Under the pieces are notes generated by a model, which did not search any database, had not been told where the DNA came from, and was given only the letters and a program-made list of their open reading frames with translations. A DNA stretch of 64,000 bases from Mortierella alpina (Eukaryota > Mortierellomycota > Mortierellomycetes > Mortierellales > Mortierellaceae): the NCBI GenBank assembly GCA_029449245.1, contig JANATF010000006.1, positions 62,001 through 126,000 on the forward strand, given 5' to 3'. Shown here in pieces: positions 14,701 to 24,467 of this stretch. Positions within the stretch are counted from its first letter, which is position 1, and the number at the start of each line of letters is the position of its first letter. Position numbers and translations under genes: made by a program.

Positions 14701-14811
14701 TCAGCCCATGGACCCCCTCCCCCACGCTCCCCTGCTCAAGCACAACCTCAACCCTTCCAAGGATCTGCAGATCAGGATAGAAAGAAGGGTAAGATGTTTG
14801 GGTTTATTTAG
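11786..14811 (+). CDS. Sec1/Munc18 family syntaxin-binding protein with proline-rich tail
   Basis: Eight exons (11786-11816, 11969-12097, 12232-12387, 12531-12620, 12715-12824, 12915-13070, 13178-13888, 13993-14811) give 733 residues. Intron 4 has a GC donor. The protein opens MSSVVKALHDRIMESIDSV, the usual SM-protein start. It contains the domain 1 motif YKIVVLDAKT, a FIDFTAIESRVFSLESP segment, the family hallmark ILDRSVDVTAALVHEFTYQA (about residues 235-255) and the C-terminal FVFIAGGVTHSEIRAMHEL segment. Sec1 proteins bind syntaxin and assembled SNAREs at the plasma membrane and are needed for exocytosis, so in a fungus the likely role is vesicle fusion at hyphal tips. The last 130 or so residues form an unusual Pro/Gly/Ser-rich tail. 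The very short first exon (31 nt) is supported by matching phase and strong family agreement. Confidence 0.92.
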
Positions 14812-14991
14812 ATCTTTGTATTGCCCCACACATTAAAAAACAAAAAAGCAAAAAAAAAATAGTCGAGACATAGACCACTTGAGCAGTGGCACTCTTCCTT
14901 CATGCGAACAGCCTTTCTGACTTTGGTGCTTCGTCGCCGCGCAAAAGAATGAGAAAAAGTAGCTCATTGCCTTGGCGTAAAGCCAAAAGTG

Positions 14992-15002
14992 CAAAAAAAA
15001 AT
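14992..15002 (-). terminator. Pol III terminator of tRNA-Lys
   Basis: An A-run on the plus strand makes an oligo-T tract on the tRNA strand, starting about 7 nt past the discriminator base. This is the normal RNA polymerase III stop signal. Confidence 0.8.
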
Positions 15003-15008
15003 TGACTG

Positions 15009-15081
15009 CGCCCAACGCGGGGGTCGAACCCGCAACTTTCAGATTAAAAGTCTGACACTCTACCGATTGAGTTAGCCGGGC
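15009..15081 (-). tRNA. tRNA-Lys (UUU)
   Basis: A 73-nt cloverleaf reads on the minus strand. The acceptor stem GCCCGGC pairs with GTTGGGC (two G-U pairs) and the discriminator is G. The D-arm region holds the A box TAACTCAATCGG. The anticodon stem TCAGA/TCTGA encloses the loop CTTTTAA, so the anticodon is UUU. The T-arm carries the B box GGTTCGACCCC. There is no intron. A run of T residues just downstream on the minus strand (about 14992-15002) would serve as the RNA polymerase III terminator. Confidence 0.97.
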
Positions 15082-15237
15082 AGTGGATATGTGGCTTGTG
15101 GCAAGCTATTCTCTACTAATACTACACAGAGAATTGGCAGAGTCGTGCAGGCTGCACAAAAAAATCACGGGATATAGCCCAAATCACGTGTTTCTCGAGG
15201 CAGGCCCCCGGTAGCCAGCTGGCACGACCCCTGCCCT

Positions 15238-15682
15238 GGCGGGTGGGTGAACCCTCGCTTAGGCGTAAAGGCTCCAACAAGCATGCGGTGGTCCTGGGTT
15301 CGACCCTCGGCAAGAGCATATTGTGCGCTAGCCTCAATGCCCTGGAGGCCCGTGGTGAAATATTCCTCGGATGTACGTAGTACAAGGGTAAGCGTTTGTG
15401 CCCGCTATATGGCATGAACGAGTACTTGGGCAATCTCCCAGAAGTACAAGGTGCAGCTGTGGAGAAGGCCTGAGTTCTCGATCACAGGTGATGAGCCTGT
15501 CGACGGTCCCGGTGGGGCTAACAGAGACTACCAAACCACTAGGAGGGACAAGGATTGGCAAGACTGGGCAACGCTGTAGTAGCTTATACCGCTGGAGGGT
15601 CGCTATAATGGCGCATGAGCCATAGAAGTTTCAACCGAGTATTCGCTACGTTAGGTCTAGTTAGAAATAAAAAAAAAAAAAA
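15238..15682 (+). mobile_element. SINE-like retroposon A (tRNA-like head, poly(A) tail)
   Basis: A 445-bp insert lies between two 17-bp direct repeats and ends in 14 A. It holds a perfect RNA polymerase III B box (GGTTCGACCC, 15297-15306). An A-box-like TGGCGGGTGGG lies at 15237-15247, about 50 bp upstream, which is tRNA-like spacing. No coding frame is convincing. Together these features indicate a tRNA-derived SINE mobilised by a LINE-type reverse transcriptase. The exact 5' end is uncertain, because the A-box match touches the flanking repeat. Confidence 0.6.
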
Positions 15683-15699
15683 GGCACGACCCCTGCCCT

Positions 15700-16200
15700 A
15701 GCCCCGATGTAAAGCCACCATTGCATGGGAACGAGAGCAAGGCATCACACCAGCCCAGAAGAGGGCCGTCTATCACGGACCCAGAGGCGACTGGAGCGCA
15801 GGGTACGGGTTCAAGTTCAGTATGGATCACTGCCCGTGCAGCCATTTGCTCGTCGACCACCATAACGGCCAATGCCCAGGCCCAGTCCGTGACCCACACG
15901 CAGCGGACCACACACTTTTGGAGTGCTGGCTGGGAAAGCAGCACAGGACCACCATGGAGGGAGTAGGGAAGATACCCTTTTTATAACAGCAACCTTCGTC
16001 CGTTAGACACGCTGATGAGGCGTGGCAATAGTCGCGCGGGCCTGAGGGGTTGGAACCCAGGGAACGTGACTTGTCTTATGATGACTAGGACTCGATCCAA
16101 GGAGGATGGAATGGATGGTAGATCTTTGCCAGGTAGTTCTTAAGATTCGTAGCGTCATTCGACTTGAGAGGCATATTGTTATAATAAAAAAAAAAAAAAA
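15700..16200 (+). mobile_element. SINE-like retroposon B (poly(A) tail)
   Basis: A second insert of about 500 bp lies between the second and third 17-bp repeats and ends in 15 A. Its first 30 bp loosely resemble insert A (a GTAAAG..CA...GCATG pattern at 15709-15727 against 15265-15285), but most of the body looks different. It has degenerate B-box-like sites (GGTTCAAGTTC near 15808 and GGTTGGAACCC near 16048). No coding frame is convincing. It is probably another non-autonomous retroposon. Confidence 0.5.
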
Positions 16201-16217
16201 GGCACGACCCCTGCCCT

Positions 16218-17280
16218 ATTCAACACGTTTTCCGGAAAAGCTGCTCAACAAGCTCCTTCATTTGCGCCCACCAACTTATGGGATCAATGTAGGCATATAG
16301 CAGATCCACAGGTCCACAGGCATCTGTTATGGGCCTGAAGCGACGCCTGTGAAGTCTCTAGTGAATGCAGAGACTCGCTCGGTGGGAGGTTGCAGCGTTT
16401 GTTGCACCGTCTTGGTATGCGGCTATAGTTGTCCTGGCAAGTGAATGTCGTCTTCCTGCTGCAGGCGTTTTGTGGGTGGGGGGTCGAAGAGAGGTTGCCG
16501 TGTTGCTTGACAAGGTCGCCTTGTTGCTTGAGAAAGTCGCGTGGGGCGAATGCTCAAAGCGTCGAGAAAGGCATCCAAGCGAGGCAGAAGTTGATTAGAG
16601 AGGATTGAGAAAGGAGGATTGAGCGAAGGGAGGAAGGGGAAGGGAGGCGTGCTCAAGGAATGAACGAAGAGAGGCTGCAAGCGGGAGAGTGCAGGAGCGG
16701 AGGAGTGGAGAAGCTTGAGGAGCGGAAAAGAACAACGAACGAAATAAAAGCCCTCTCGGGAAACGAAATGTGGTACTGTATATACGCGTGTCAAGGGCGA
16801 TATACACGTCCCCCTTTCTTTCTGCCTCTCTGCACTGTCTGCCATGCTATGCTGCATTGAGACTCTAGTGCAGTACCCCTCACCTGCGCATGCTCACCCT
16901 CCTCGGGCCTCGCTGCAGCGGGTGTGGATGCCGTGATGCCCTGTGCGGGAAGCTCATGGACATGAATGAGGGCTGAGTGGGTCCCTGCCCACGCGATGGT
17001 ACCCATGCGCGCACCAGTGGCAAAGCAGACCAATGTCCGAAAGCCTCTTTTTCCTCTTTTTCCTCTTTTCCCTCGTTTTCCTCTTTTCCTGCCTCCTTTG
17101 CCCTTTTGTCTTTCTCGTCCGCCCTCACCCTCGCAATCATCGCAATCCTCCCTACAACTCCATTCGCATCCCCCATCGCTGCTCAGTCTGTCGCCACCCT
17201 CAGTCAATCCCATTGACCCTTTTTGCAGCATACATTCCGCGCATTCGACAACCGAGCGACACGACAGCTCCAACAAAGAC
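16218..17280. other. Intergenic region and pyrimidine-rich leader
   Basis: No gene is seen from the last 17-bp repeat to the nuclease-helicase start. 16600-16760 is purine-rich on the plus strand. 17041-17100 is a run of TTTTCCTC-type units, likely the pyrimidine-rich core promoter or leader of the downstream gene. ORFs here are low-complexity. Confidence 0.6.
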
Positions 17281-20200
17281 ATGGCAGACAGCAGCAATGC
17301 CGTGCAGGACCTGGCCCAGGGCTTGAGTCTCCTCCACGTCAGCGCAGACACTCACGGCACTCAGGACTCGCAGAGAACCTTGGACAGTGAGGATAGCCTC
17401 CTCGCAGCCTGCTTGAACGAGGACTTTGGCACCAACCTCTCCTTCTCCTCGCTCGAGATATCTGCTGAAGACTGGGATGAGATTAACCAAGCCGAACGGT
17501 GCGCGCTCCCTGAACGGCTGGAGCAGCTGTCCCTCTCGGAAGAACGAGAGCAGGATCCATCCCCGCAGCACGTCCCACCATCCTCGTCGTCGCCAAAGAA
17601 GGACAGACTCGCTTCAGCATCACCGGATCTTCCAACAGCTAAAGTGCTCCTGTTCCCGAATGCTCCCCGGTCTCAGGAACAGAGCTGCGCTAGCAGCCAG
17701 CACCGATTCAAGTTCTCGCCCTCGGTCTTGGCACATCACGCAAACACGGCCTGCGAAAAGATGCTGCATTTGAAAGGCGCGCAGCTCTGGCAGGACGGTC
17801 AGCGTGGCAAGGAAGTGCTGGCTGGCGATAGCGGTCGCCGCAGGCCTACGGCTATAGCAGAGGCCACTATGAAGCGCGGTCTCGAGTATGAAAGTGGTCT
17901 TCAGGCAGCAATCCAGAACAAGATCGACTGCGAGGCAGAGGGCGATAAGGACTCGTTCTTTCGCATGGCGACAAGTCCGATGGGAACAACGCTGTGTCAG
18001 CCAGTGCTCTCGCTCGACGAGAGTTTTTATCCCGCGACGATGAAGAAGGCTGGGATAGTGTTTGGAAGATTTCTCCCAGATTTTGTCAGAATCTCGCCCG
18101 GATCCCTATGCCCAGACGGAACACGCAAGAGAAAGCTCTTTATCATCGACGCAAAGTCATCGGCAGAGATGAAAGTCAGCCACCAGGTGAGCGCGGCGTG
18201 GCCGATGGGTCTATGGCATACTCTCAACTTTTGTCAGCCGTACTGAACTCTTTACGCACAATAGTTTCAAGTGACCCTGTACGCCATCTTTCTGGACCAT
18301 CTCATCAAAGTTCACGATCAGCAGCACTTGGTGGAAATTGACATACACGGGGGTGTCTGGATACCCAGCTACGAGGAGCCAAGGACGTTCTCCTTGACGT
18401 TTATGCGGCCAATTGTGGAGACATTCATATACAACGAGCTTCCGTCGATTCTACTAAAGCCGCCAAGATCACTCGTTTGGCACATCGACAGCCCATGCCA
18501 CCAATGCGAGTTTCTCGCGACCTGCAAGAATGATGCAAAGGAGCAAATGACACTCTCAGTGATACCGATGCTCAGCAAAAAGTCTGCCCTGTCAATCAAA
18601 TCGCTCTTCCAGCCTGCTTCTGGACACTCTGAGATTGAAGACCTAGAGGACTTGGTCCGGAATCGTTCAACCCTCACAGATGCGAGTCGCCAATCTCTCG
18701 CAAACGTACTGCACATGGACGAGAGCGGGTACAGCCCCCTCCTGGCGTGCTATCGTGAGCAGTCATTGAAGGTACACAAGTGCCGTACAAGAGCATCTTG
18801 TATTTCGACTGGGATCAGCAACCAAGCTAACTCCGCCCTCGGCATCTTGTCTAGGTATTGCCAGTGCGGACAGTCGAGCTGCCAAAAAATTACAAGTATC
18901 GATTTATTATCAACATACTGGTGGACCCGATGACGAAACTGCCGTTTGCGTTTGGCTTGGACGTCTTCAAGGACCATCAAGTCCACTCTTCTCAGTCCTT
19001 TGCGGACACGGTACCCTATTCCCCAAACGTTCTTGCCAGAAGCCTGCAGCAGGCGCGCCTGACGGCCTGGATCATTGATACTTTATACGAGCGACTTGTT
19101 CAAGTGTCAGAGAGGCAGCCACGGCCTGTTCTGTCGATATTTTTCTACACTCGTGCAATGATGAACGACCTGTCGGCTCTGTTGCTGAAAGTGATTTGTT
19201 CCGAGTTGAGCGAGTGTACATCCGTCACAAAGAGTCGAGCACTGGATCTCTTGGCGAATATGTATGAGGATCCCAGCTTCCTGACGCTATCCGAGGCTGC
19301 CAAGATGAACGTAAAGTTGCCAGATCTGTTGCAGATGACTCAGGGGTTCAAAAACTCGTTCCTTCAGCACGACAGGCGACTCTTCTCCATTGAGACTGCC
19401 TTGCACAGCCTTGTGGTCTTGCCCGTGGTGGGCTCCTACTCGTACAAGGACGTGATGACATTGTTGATCGATGTCGAGGCTCCCGATATCATTGACCGGC
19501 GGGACAGGGATGATGACGGGTACAACTTGGACACTATCTATAGTCGCTGGACCGCTGGTTATAGCGAAGAACAGAGTAAGTTTGAATCTAGTTCATCGAT
19601 GCAGCATTATTATGTCGCTGACCAGATATGTTACTGATAGTAATATATACTCTTCGTCTGCCTCCTAGTCAAAGCAACCATCTCCAAGTGGGCGGAGCAG
19701 CAGAATGTCATTCTCTTCACGCTGATATCTCTGGTCAGGGAAAAATGCGGGGGCTCATTAGACGTTCTCTTGGCTCCACAGATGCCATTCAAGATGCGGA
19801 GCCATTTCAACATGCAACACAATATCCTATCGCAATTTGCGTTCTTCCTACAGTGGGAGGCCATCACCCAAGCAGAGAGCAGACGACAGAAACGGATAGC
19901 TCTGACACGAGACGAAGCCTTTCGACAACAACAGGCGTTCCGATGCCGCTACTTGGGCCGGCATATTGGGCCACTTCCTGGAGCCGAGCCGAGCACTAGG
20001 GCGATAAGAACGCCATCGGACAAGCCGACCTCAGCATTCATTGGCATGTTTGAGATAACCAGTCGACTTGACGCTGGAGTCTTGAGGGGCGAGGCGTACA
20101 AGCAATGGATCCTGGCTCCCGACAACCCAACCGTAAGCATCAATGGCAGGACGCGGGAGATAATCCTCAGAGTGTAGCGTCTAACCTTGCTCTCGAATCT

Positions 20201-22421
20201 CGTGAATGTGTATAGGGGTATAAAGCAAGGATGAACTTTCTCGATATCAAGTCGCTTTTGGTATTCTACAGTCAAGGATCGCCTGCAGTTGTGAGCGTTG
20301 CACACTACGACCCAGAGTTCAACATTGTGTACATCAGCGGCACGTTCAACAATTTGACGCAGGACGTGGGTCTGGTGGAGAATGAGTACTATATTTTGGA
20401 GCGACGCGAGACCTCTCCCACCCTCAACAATTCTATGGAAAAATTTGTGGAGACAAACGAGAATGGTCGACTATTTATGGTAAACCAGAGTCTGTGATCG
20501 GCGCTATGAGTTCCAGACAACCAGCTTAGGTTGTCCAACTGTATGTTCTTGCCTAAACTCATTCCTTTTTTCATATGTATGTTTAGACGCTCCTGGAGGA
20601 TCCCAACAAGTGGGGCTTACAAAGTCCTGATGGAAGTGCCGATATCTTTTTGGAATCCATCACCAATCCTAGTCGAAGCTATGATATGACGGCTTCTCAA
20701 GACCAAGCATTCACCAGGGTCGTCAACAATCGACTTCAAGTTATATGGGGACCACCAGTATGTACTCGTCGCTGGACTGAGTCGCGCTTCGTTATGATAT
20801 AGATGATGACAGAAAATGACAACTCACTCGACCTTCCGCCTCGTTATCTTTTCCAGGGTTCAGGAAAAACTCACTTTTTGGCGCTGACTATCCTGAGATT
20901 TGTTGATATCCTGCGCTCACTCTCTCACAAAGGCCAGGGGCAAGGACCGCAGACCATCGTCCTGGCAGCCTTTACCCACGCTGCGATCAACAATCTGGTT
21001 GCACGAGTGGTGAAGCTGCACAATGAAGTTGCACCACGTGCGGGATCTGAGCACATTATACGACCACTAGTCATCTACCGTATCGGTGATCCATCGACTA
21101 TAGAGTGCGAAGGTGCGCGCGTTGTTGAGGCTCAGAATCTCGCCAAGCTCCAACGCGGTGTCGAGGGTGATGAGAGTGGTCAGGACATTATTCGGATTGT
21201 CTGCGGTACTGTATGGGGTATTCGCAAAGCGGCCAGTTTGAAGACAGGGGTGGACTATATGCGGAATGTCCAGATGCTGATGATTGATGAAGGTAGCCAA
21301 CTGCTGGCGGCGGATGCTATCCATGCAATTGAGTGTCTGGATCCAAAGTGTGGGCGTTTGATTGTCGCAGGCGATCATCTGCAGCTTGGGCCGGTCATCG
21401 CTGGAGAATATCCGGCGTCGGAGCATGCCATCGATCCCACGGGCTCTATCATGAAAAACTTGATGCGCAAGAGGGACAACACGCCAGTGACACTGGAGTG
21501 GACGGACGGGGAATCCAGCATGGACATTGGACCCTGCACCTCGCAACTACAAGACAACTTTCGCATGGTAACGACGCCTTTTTTTTTTATTAATTGTTGT
21601 GCCATTCTGTTGAATGCTCCTGTGCATGTTGGACTTATATATAGTGATGCTCCTTTTTGTCTGTGTAGAATGAGCAACTGGGATCATTCATGAAGACCAT
21701 CTATGGTGCTAATTACAAGGTGCAGACACCTAACAGAGCATTGCCGTACAGTGGCGTGTTCCGTGGACTTTCGCTACCGCCACAAATCCGCCAGATCCTG
21801 GATCCAGCACGGTCTGCTGTCTGCATTGAGCTGCAGCTGGAGAACAGTCAAAGCCAAGAGATTACAAAGGTGCGGACGGATGCGCGAGTGGGGGCAGCTG
21901 TCGAGGCTGCGTTTGTTGCAGGGATCGTGGAATGTTATCTGGAGATGGTCGGTGTCAGCACGGTGACCAGTCTCTTTGTTGCTGTGCCACACCACGTGCA
22001 GCGACTTGCGGCTCTCAACAAGATTCAGGTGCCAGAGCTACAGAAGAAATATCCGCTGGCACAGATCAAGGTGGACACGATCGAGAAGATGCAGGGCCAG
22101 GAAGCGGACATGGTGGTGGCATGCTTTGCGTTGTTTGACGATGAGATGGTGGCGAACGAGCTCCAGTACTTGTACTCGGTGCATCGGTGGATTGTGACGC
22201 TGTCGCGGGCGCGGTGCAAGACGGTGCTGCTGATGACACCGCAGCTGCGGGCACCCAAGATCATTGGGTCGGCAGGACGAACGCGCCCCAGCGACCACGA
22301 GAGCCTTGACGGGTGGGGACTGCTGCAGGCTTTTGAGCGGTATGCGGATGGACTCGGAGGCAAGGTGGTATGGCCAGTCAGCGAGGCCCTGCTGTGCGGC
22401 ATGGGCGTGACGGAGCTGTAG
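17281..22421 (+). CDS. Fe-S PD-(D/E)XK (RecB/Cas4/Dna2-like) nuclease fused to SF1 helicase
   Basis: Eight exons (17281-18186, 18265-18771, 18855-19575, 19669-20132, 20216-20479, 20587-20757, 20857-21567, 21669-22421) give 1498 residues. Residues 1-150 are acidic and disordered. The nuclease domain spans about 155-400: Asp267, then Asp290-Ala-Lys292 (PD-(D/E)XK core) and the HQFQVTLY QxxxY-type motif at about 301-308. Cys158 plus Cys380-x2-Cys383-x5-Cys389 form a 4Fe-4S ligand pattern as in Cas4, AddB and Dna2. The helicase follows: Walker A GPPGSGKT (1009-1016), Walker B IDEGSQ (Asp1155), LQDNFRMNEQL, VDTIEKMQGQEAD and VTLSRARCKTVLL. This organisation matches TM0106-type RecB-like nuclease/helicases and Dna2, suggesting processing of DNA (or RNA-DNA) ends or flaps. 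I cannot tell whether it is the sole Dna2 of this fungus or a second enzyme; the HQFQ motif favours the TM0106 type. Confidence 0.85.
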
Positions 22422-22745
22422 GCAGACATGGCTTTGGCGCGGAGATATAAAAAACACAACCACTGTGCATATTCTCAGGATGCAGCTGCCTGTGGGGCTG
22501 AGGCTGAGCGGGCAAAGGAGGACCGAACATCGACCCGCATTGCCACAGCGGGCCGTTGAGAGCGTGCGGCCGTTGAGAGCGTGCGACGTAAGCATGGGGC
22601 TGGGTGGGAGAAACGTGGAGAAACACCTCACACTCACGCGTGCTCTCATCAGCTCTCATCCACTTCATTCCCCATCACTCTTTGCCTTCCTCACCATTCC
22701 TCGACCCCCTCAACTTCCCCTCCTCATCGGATTGATTCCACAGCC
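22422..22745. other. Short intergenic region with a 17-bp tandem duplication
   Basis: GGCCGTTGAGAGCGTGC is repeated exactly and adjacently at 22551-22567 and 22568-22584. The rest is the leader of the CipC-like gene. No other feature is seen. Confidence 0.7.
22551..22584 (+). repeat. 17-bp perfect tandem duplication
   Basis: Two adjacent identical copies of GGCCGTTGAGAGCGTGC lie upstream of the CipC-like gene. Confidence 0.9.
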
Positions 22746-24114
22746 ATGCTCGCTCAGCCCGACGCAAAGAACAGCTCCAACGAGTGCAAAAAGGACGAGA
22801 ACGTGTTCAAACACGCATGGCACTCGGTCGAAGAGGCTCTCCATCTCCGCTCCCATCCTCCAGCTGAGGATGTGCCCCCTCCAGGTAAGTCCACCTCTCC
22901 AATGTCACCGTTACTCACCACCTCATGCCCTTGCGTGTGCCTCAGTTAACAAGAACACGAAAAAAAACTCATTCTTGGCGCGTTTCTTTCTTCAAACATT
23001 TTCTTTTCGCGATGGCTTTAATAGTCCCGCCAAAGGATGAAAAGTGGCTCGTCAAGACCGTGAACAAGTCTGTTCCTCAGGGTCAGGACGTGGATCCCAA
23101 ATTCTGGGACAAGCTGTTCCACAAGCGTCAGAGTTCCTCTGCCAAGGGCCATGGGGATGCTGACGACGACGACAACGAGGCCGTGTCCATTAGCGTGCCC
23201 GCAGACGCAGCCCTGAAGTCCTTGGGGATCCAGGGCGATGATGCGGACCTCGAGGCCAAGAAGAACTACTTCAAGAGGATGGCAGCGCGTGTCAAGGAGA
23301 AGTTTGATGAGGACGATGATGATTCCGACTCGGATTCGGACGATGACAACGACAAGGAACACCCAAAGACTGAGCAGCAGAAGCTGGAGCACAAGCAGCG
23401 CAAGAAGCTGGCGCCCAAGGTCGACCCCAAGGAGATGAAGGAGGCTCATCGCGCACTCTATGGCGATTCCGCGCACGTGGACCCCAAGGAAGACGATGAG
23501 AAGGACAAGAAAATGTTTGGATCCTGGTGGGGTTGCCACCCGCGTCGTTCTAGGGCTGAAAGAAAGCTGGCCAAGCAGCGTGAGGCAGAGGCGGAGCAGG
23601 CACGCGTGCTTGCCGAACTTGAAGCCAAGAGGAAGGCAGAGGAAGAGGCCGCTGCTGCCGCTGCTAAGGCGGCCGAGAGAAAGTGGTGGAAGCTCAGATC
23701 GCCCAAGACTGCGGAGCAAAAGATCAAGGAGAAGGAAGTCAAGGAGCGCAAGTCATCTTCGCGCAAGCATCAGGCCATTGCTGCTGCTGGTGAGTTTTGT
23801 CACTGCTTTGCCTCTCCTGTATGACATTTCGCACTCATGACTGACTCGTACTTTCTTTGTTCTCTCTCAATTGCACGCTGAATAATATAGCCGCGTACGA
23901 GGCCATGAAGAAGTATCAGGAGCATCAGGAGAAGGAGGGCAAGAAGGTCTCCCATGGTGAGATGAAGGCTGTCCTTGCCGGTATGGCTATGGCTGAGGCT
24001 GTCAAGTTGTTCGATTCCCGACATGATGACGACGACGACGACGACGACAAGGACGAAACCGTGGCCGAGGCTGGGTCCAAGGCTCTCAAACTCTTTGAGC
24101 TTTTGAAAGACTAG
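22746..24114 (+). CDS. CipC-like DUF3759 protein with acidic, Lys-rich linker
   Basis: Three exons (22746-22884, 23025-23789, 23891-24114) give 375 residues. The C-terminal part (AAYEAMKKYQEHQEKEGK, then SHGEMKAVLAGMAMAEAVKL) matches the CipC/DUF3759 domain of fungal small soluble stress-associated proteins, whose biochemical role is unknown. Before it lie Asp-rich blocks, Lys/Glu-rich helices and a central Ala-rich coiled coil, making this protein more than twice the usual CipC length of about 120-150 residues. The C-terminus has eight consecutive Asp. I chose the upstream start at 22746 because its exon splices in phase into VPPKDEKWLVKTV; ATG 23011 just before the acceptor is an alternative start for an unspliced leader. 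Confidence 0.72.
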
Positions 24115-24467
24115 GTTTGCGGCACAATGCCATAGTCTCGTCGCCCCCTGTGGCCCATACGACACATACGACGCGTTCGAATAATCAAGGTGAAAAATCT
24201 TTGAGTCCGCCGACGTTGATACCGTGTGTGTTTTTTTTGGTTTTCTTTTTACAAATGCTCGCAAAAGTTCTTGTATTGCAACTTGTGGTGGTTTTCTTTT
24301 TCTGTCTTTCTGCCTTTTTTTTACATCTATCCGCGAGGAGGCACACGCCTGCCGCTCCTATGGATAGAGAGAGAGAGAGAGGAAACAAAAGCAGAGCAAT
24401 AGGTGTCAGCTAAAAGGCGTTGCAACCGACCCAAGTGAATGCAAATTCTACGAAAGAAACACACAAT
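24115..24467. other. Convergent 3' intergenic region
   Basis: The space lies between the CipC-like stop and the CSN7 stop. It contains T-rich stretches and a short GA microsatellite (about 24365-24383). No gene is seen. Confidence 0.7.

Larger units (their letters stand above)
15221..16217. repeat. Three identical 17-bp direct repeats flanking two poly(A)-tailed inserts
   Basis: GGCACGACCCCTGCCCT occurs at 15221-15237, 15683-15699 and 16201-16217 with no mismatch. Copies 2 and 3 each directly follow an A-run (14 and 15 A). The arrangement is repeat, insert A with poly(A), repeat, insert B with poly(A), repeat. This fits target-site duplications made by target-primed reverse transcription. 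The alternative is that the 17-mer is the conserved 5' head of a SINE family. Confidence 0.75.

Noticed and set aside
16423-16857. 144-codon minus ORF upstream of the nuclease-helicase
   Set aside because: Low-complexity sequence reading a purine/pyrimidine-biased region; no splice or domain support.
17281-22421. Cas4/CRISPR-associated system
   Set aside because: The Cas4-like cysteine pattern is shared with Dna2 and AddB; there are no cas genes or arrays, and the gene has eight exons.
23018-23719. 233-codon ORF antisense to the CipC-like gene
   Set aside because: Val/Leu-rich shadow of Lys/Glu/Asp-coding sequence; no domain.
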